DNA of 64,000 bases, taken from positions 56,285 to 120,284 of the forward strand of contig JADHZB010001888.1 in NCBI GenBank assembly GCA_015657535.1, written 5' to 3'. The position numbers were made by a program, and so were the translations under genes. The notes under the pieces are model-generated. The model was not told where the DNA came from and searched no databases. It worked only from the letters and a program-made list of their open reading frames with translations. Shown here piece after piece: positions 62,420-64,000 of this stretch; position 1 is the stretch's first letter; each line of letters opens with the position of its first letter. The DNA is from Nephromyces sp. MM_2019 (Eukaryota > Apicomplexa > Aconoidasida > Nephromycida).

Positions 62420-62832
62420 TTATATGTGTTTTATGTAGTATCACACAGTGCTATAAAAACTACTCTGAGCGTTAAGCTAAAAAACTATTCATCGTGACTT
62501 GAAAGAAGCTAAGGCCTAAATTTCCTATTATGCTCATAGTTATACTAGTTACTTTCAAAGCTTGTTCGCTTTATAAAATGGAGGTATATCGACGAGATCA
62601 TAATAAATACTAAAAATTGTAAGTAGTTATTATACCAAAAAATGCGCTCACTTCAAATATATATCAAACATTAAATTTTTGTCTATATTTTATCAGAAAA
62701 GGTTTATATAAGAACAATAAAACTGATTTGAAAGAGTTATATAAGAGTCTCACAATAGCAAATTAATTGAGTAAAATGAAATTCATATGATAAATTAAGA
62801 AATTTTTATTCTCGAAAAGATACACACGTATA
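62420..62832. other. Intergenic, nothing recognised
   Basis: AT-rich stretch between the tRNA gene and the composition-shifted right end. No coding or RNA feature seen. Confidence 0.6.
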
Positions 62833-63880
62833 CTCATCAATAGCGAAAAGGGGGAAGGAAAGCAAAGCTATTGAAGAGTATTGATGAGAAATTTTTTCCA
62901 TTGAAAATAGGTTCGCCACTTAAATTAATTACGTGGACCTTACCTCCTCTGCTCACATAGCGCATTGGGGGTTTAGTACTCTAGATAAAACGAATGATTC
63001 GTGGGTCTACCTCTCCCTTGTGGGTGTCCACGTTATTGATAGTTATAGTATAGGGACTACGTATAGGGTAATTTGGGAGTATAAGTGGGGTTACTCGCGT
63101 AGGGGTACTGTTCTATGCTAGTTTCTACTGTTTCGTTACGGGTTTACGTGGTGAAGATGATAGGGTGTGCTGCTTCGTTAGCTTAGTTTTCCTTATGCTG
63201 TGACTTATTATTGTCTAAGTCTTACGTTTCTTGGTACTAAACACCTAGAGTGCCAGAGACTCTAGTAAAGCTAAAGAATGATTCATACCACTCTCGCTGC
63301 AAGTCTAGATATGTATCATAAAATGAATCCTAGTTCTACAAGCGGGGTTACTTAAGGTGTAAGTAGTAAGTAAGACTTAGATACGTTCGTGTGCAATTTT
63401 GGGGTTTTAGATTCAGCTAGGTGTTATTCTAGTTTTTGAATAGCATAATTTTAGAGTAAAGTTCGGGGTTTTGAAGTTCTTTGCGAAAGTTTGGTTCGGG
63501 TAAAAATTTGGAGGGTAAAACGTTAGTTATTGGAAAAAGAAAAGAAACTTAAAATTAAAAAGTTATTCTTTTTGTAAGGAATCCTCTTGTTCTTGGCGTT
63601 ATCTTCACTATATATTTCTTCCTTCTTTTCTTCTTGTTCTTGAAGATGTTAGATCATCTTCAAAGAACTAGTTTTTCTTGACTCTAGATGACATTCGTTG
63701 CTGCGAGTTACTCTATATAAATCACAAATGATTTGTTTTTATTCCTGATGGGACGAGTGAGAAGGTATGCATACAGACTTGACCCAGCTACAAAACATTA
63801 CGCAGGCCGATAGGATTTTACACGATCCTATCGCTAGTTTTTAGTAACTCGACGGATTTTCGGTGGTAAAGATGAGGTAT
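62833..63880. other. Composition-shifted block with nested inverted repeats, unassigned
   Basis: About 1 kb that is visibly richer in G and C than neighbouring spacers and has no sustained frame apart from one of 62 codons (62933-63121). It carries several perfect inverted repeats: 62833-62842 with 62879-62888 (10 bp), 63214-63225 with 63370-63381 (12 bp), 63245-63251 with 63259-63265 (7 bp), 63280-63286 with 63323-63329 (7 bp), 63640-63648 with 63655-63663 (9 bp, 6-base loop) and 63808-63816 with 63825-63833 (9 bp, 8-base loop). It could be a structured non-coding RNA, an organelle-derived insert or a decayed mobile element; the sequence does not decide. Confidence 0.4.
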
Positions 63881-64000
63881 TAGATGTACGAATCAAAAGT
63901 TTTACACCAAAGTTTAGCTCAAAAATTATAAAATTCGCGGGGAAAATGTAGCTTACTTAAAAGGCAAAATGTTTAAAATTTATATATATCTTAATGTCTT

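Noticed and set aside
1..64000. Stop-codon reassignment (ciliate-like code)
   Set aside because: TAA and TGA both end conserved proteins at the expected places (for example S27a, ATG7, the TPR protein), and no conserved frame needs read-through.

Overview
The window is nuclear DNA of an AT-rich, intron-rich unicellular eukaryote, most likely an alveolate and probably an apicomplexan or close relative. Reasons: every multi-exon gene reads cleanly through GT-AG introns, mostly 60-300 bases; TAA and TGA both act as stops, so the code is standard; and the gene content fits (a strongly diverged ubiquitin fused to ribosomal protein S27a, an ATG7 swollen by low-complexity inserts, a two-domain glyoxalase I, and an Hsc70-interacting protein with a GGMP tail). 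An axonemal dynein intermediate chain implies a flagellated stage, and ATG7 implies an ATG8 conjugation system; by general knowledge both argue against Cryptosporidium. The species cannot be named from sequence alone.

Layout, left to right. 1-2534 is gene-poor. Plus strand: ubiquitin-like/S27a fusion (2535-3539) and an axonemal dynein intermediate chain of the WDR63/DNAI3 type (4527-9928, 17 or 18 exons). Minus strand: a TPR protein with a glycosyltransferase-like C-terminal half (10164-11882), a small single-membrane-span protein (12165-12845) and ATG7 (13608-19439, 8 exons). After about 3 kb without a gene comes a giant plus-strand gene (22429-33439, 7 exons, about 2957 codons), probably a Nup205/Nup192-type scaffold nucleoporin. 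The rest of the recognised genes, except one small plus-strand ORF at 59289, are on the minus strand: a PP2A B56 regulatory subunit split into about 18 tiny exons among repeat-packed introns (34136-42373), Hip/ST13 (44082-46309), a 1197-residue unrecognised protein (47630-51762), glycine cleavage T protein (52773-55364), glyoxalase I (55937-57320) and a NudC-family protein (60472-61997). A tRNA-Gly(GCC) lies at 62345-62415. The last 1.1 kb changes base composition and is full of short perfect inverted repeats without a good reading frame.

Functionally this is an ordinary mix of housekeeping and cell-biology genes, not one pathway: translation and ubiquitin-like fusion, flagellar motility, autophagy, nuclear pore, phosphatase targeting, two HSP-linked co-chaperones (Hip and NudC), mitochondrial one-carbon metabolism and methylglyoxal detoxification. 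The striking property is the CA/TG and AT repeat load from about 26.8 to 42.3 kb, which fills the introns of the nucleoporin and PP2A genes and also enters the nucleoporin coding sequence as His-Thr runs.

Exon borders were worked out by hand from GT/AG sites and phase agreement. No database search was possible; family names rest on recognised motifs.
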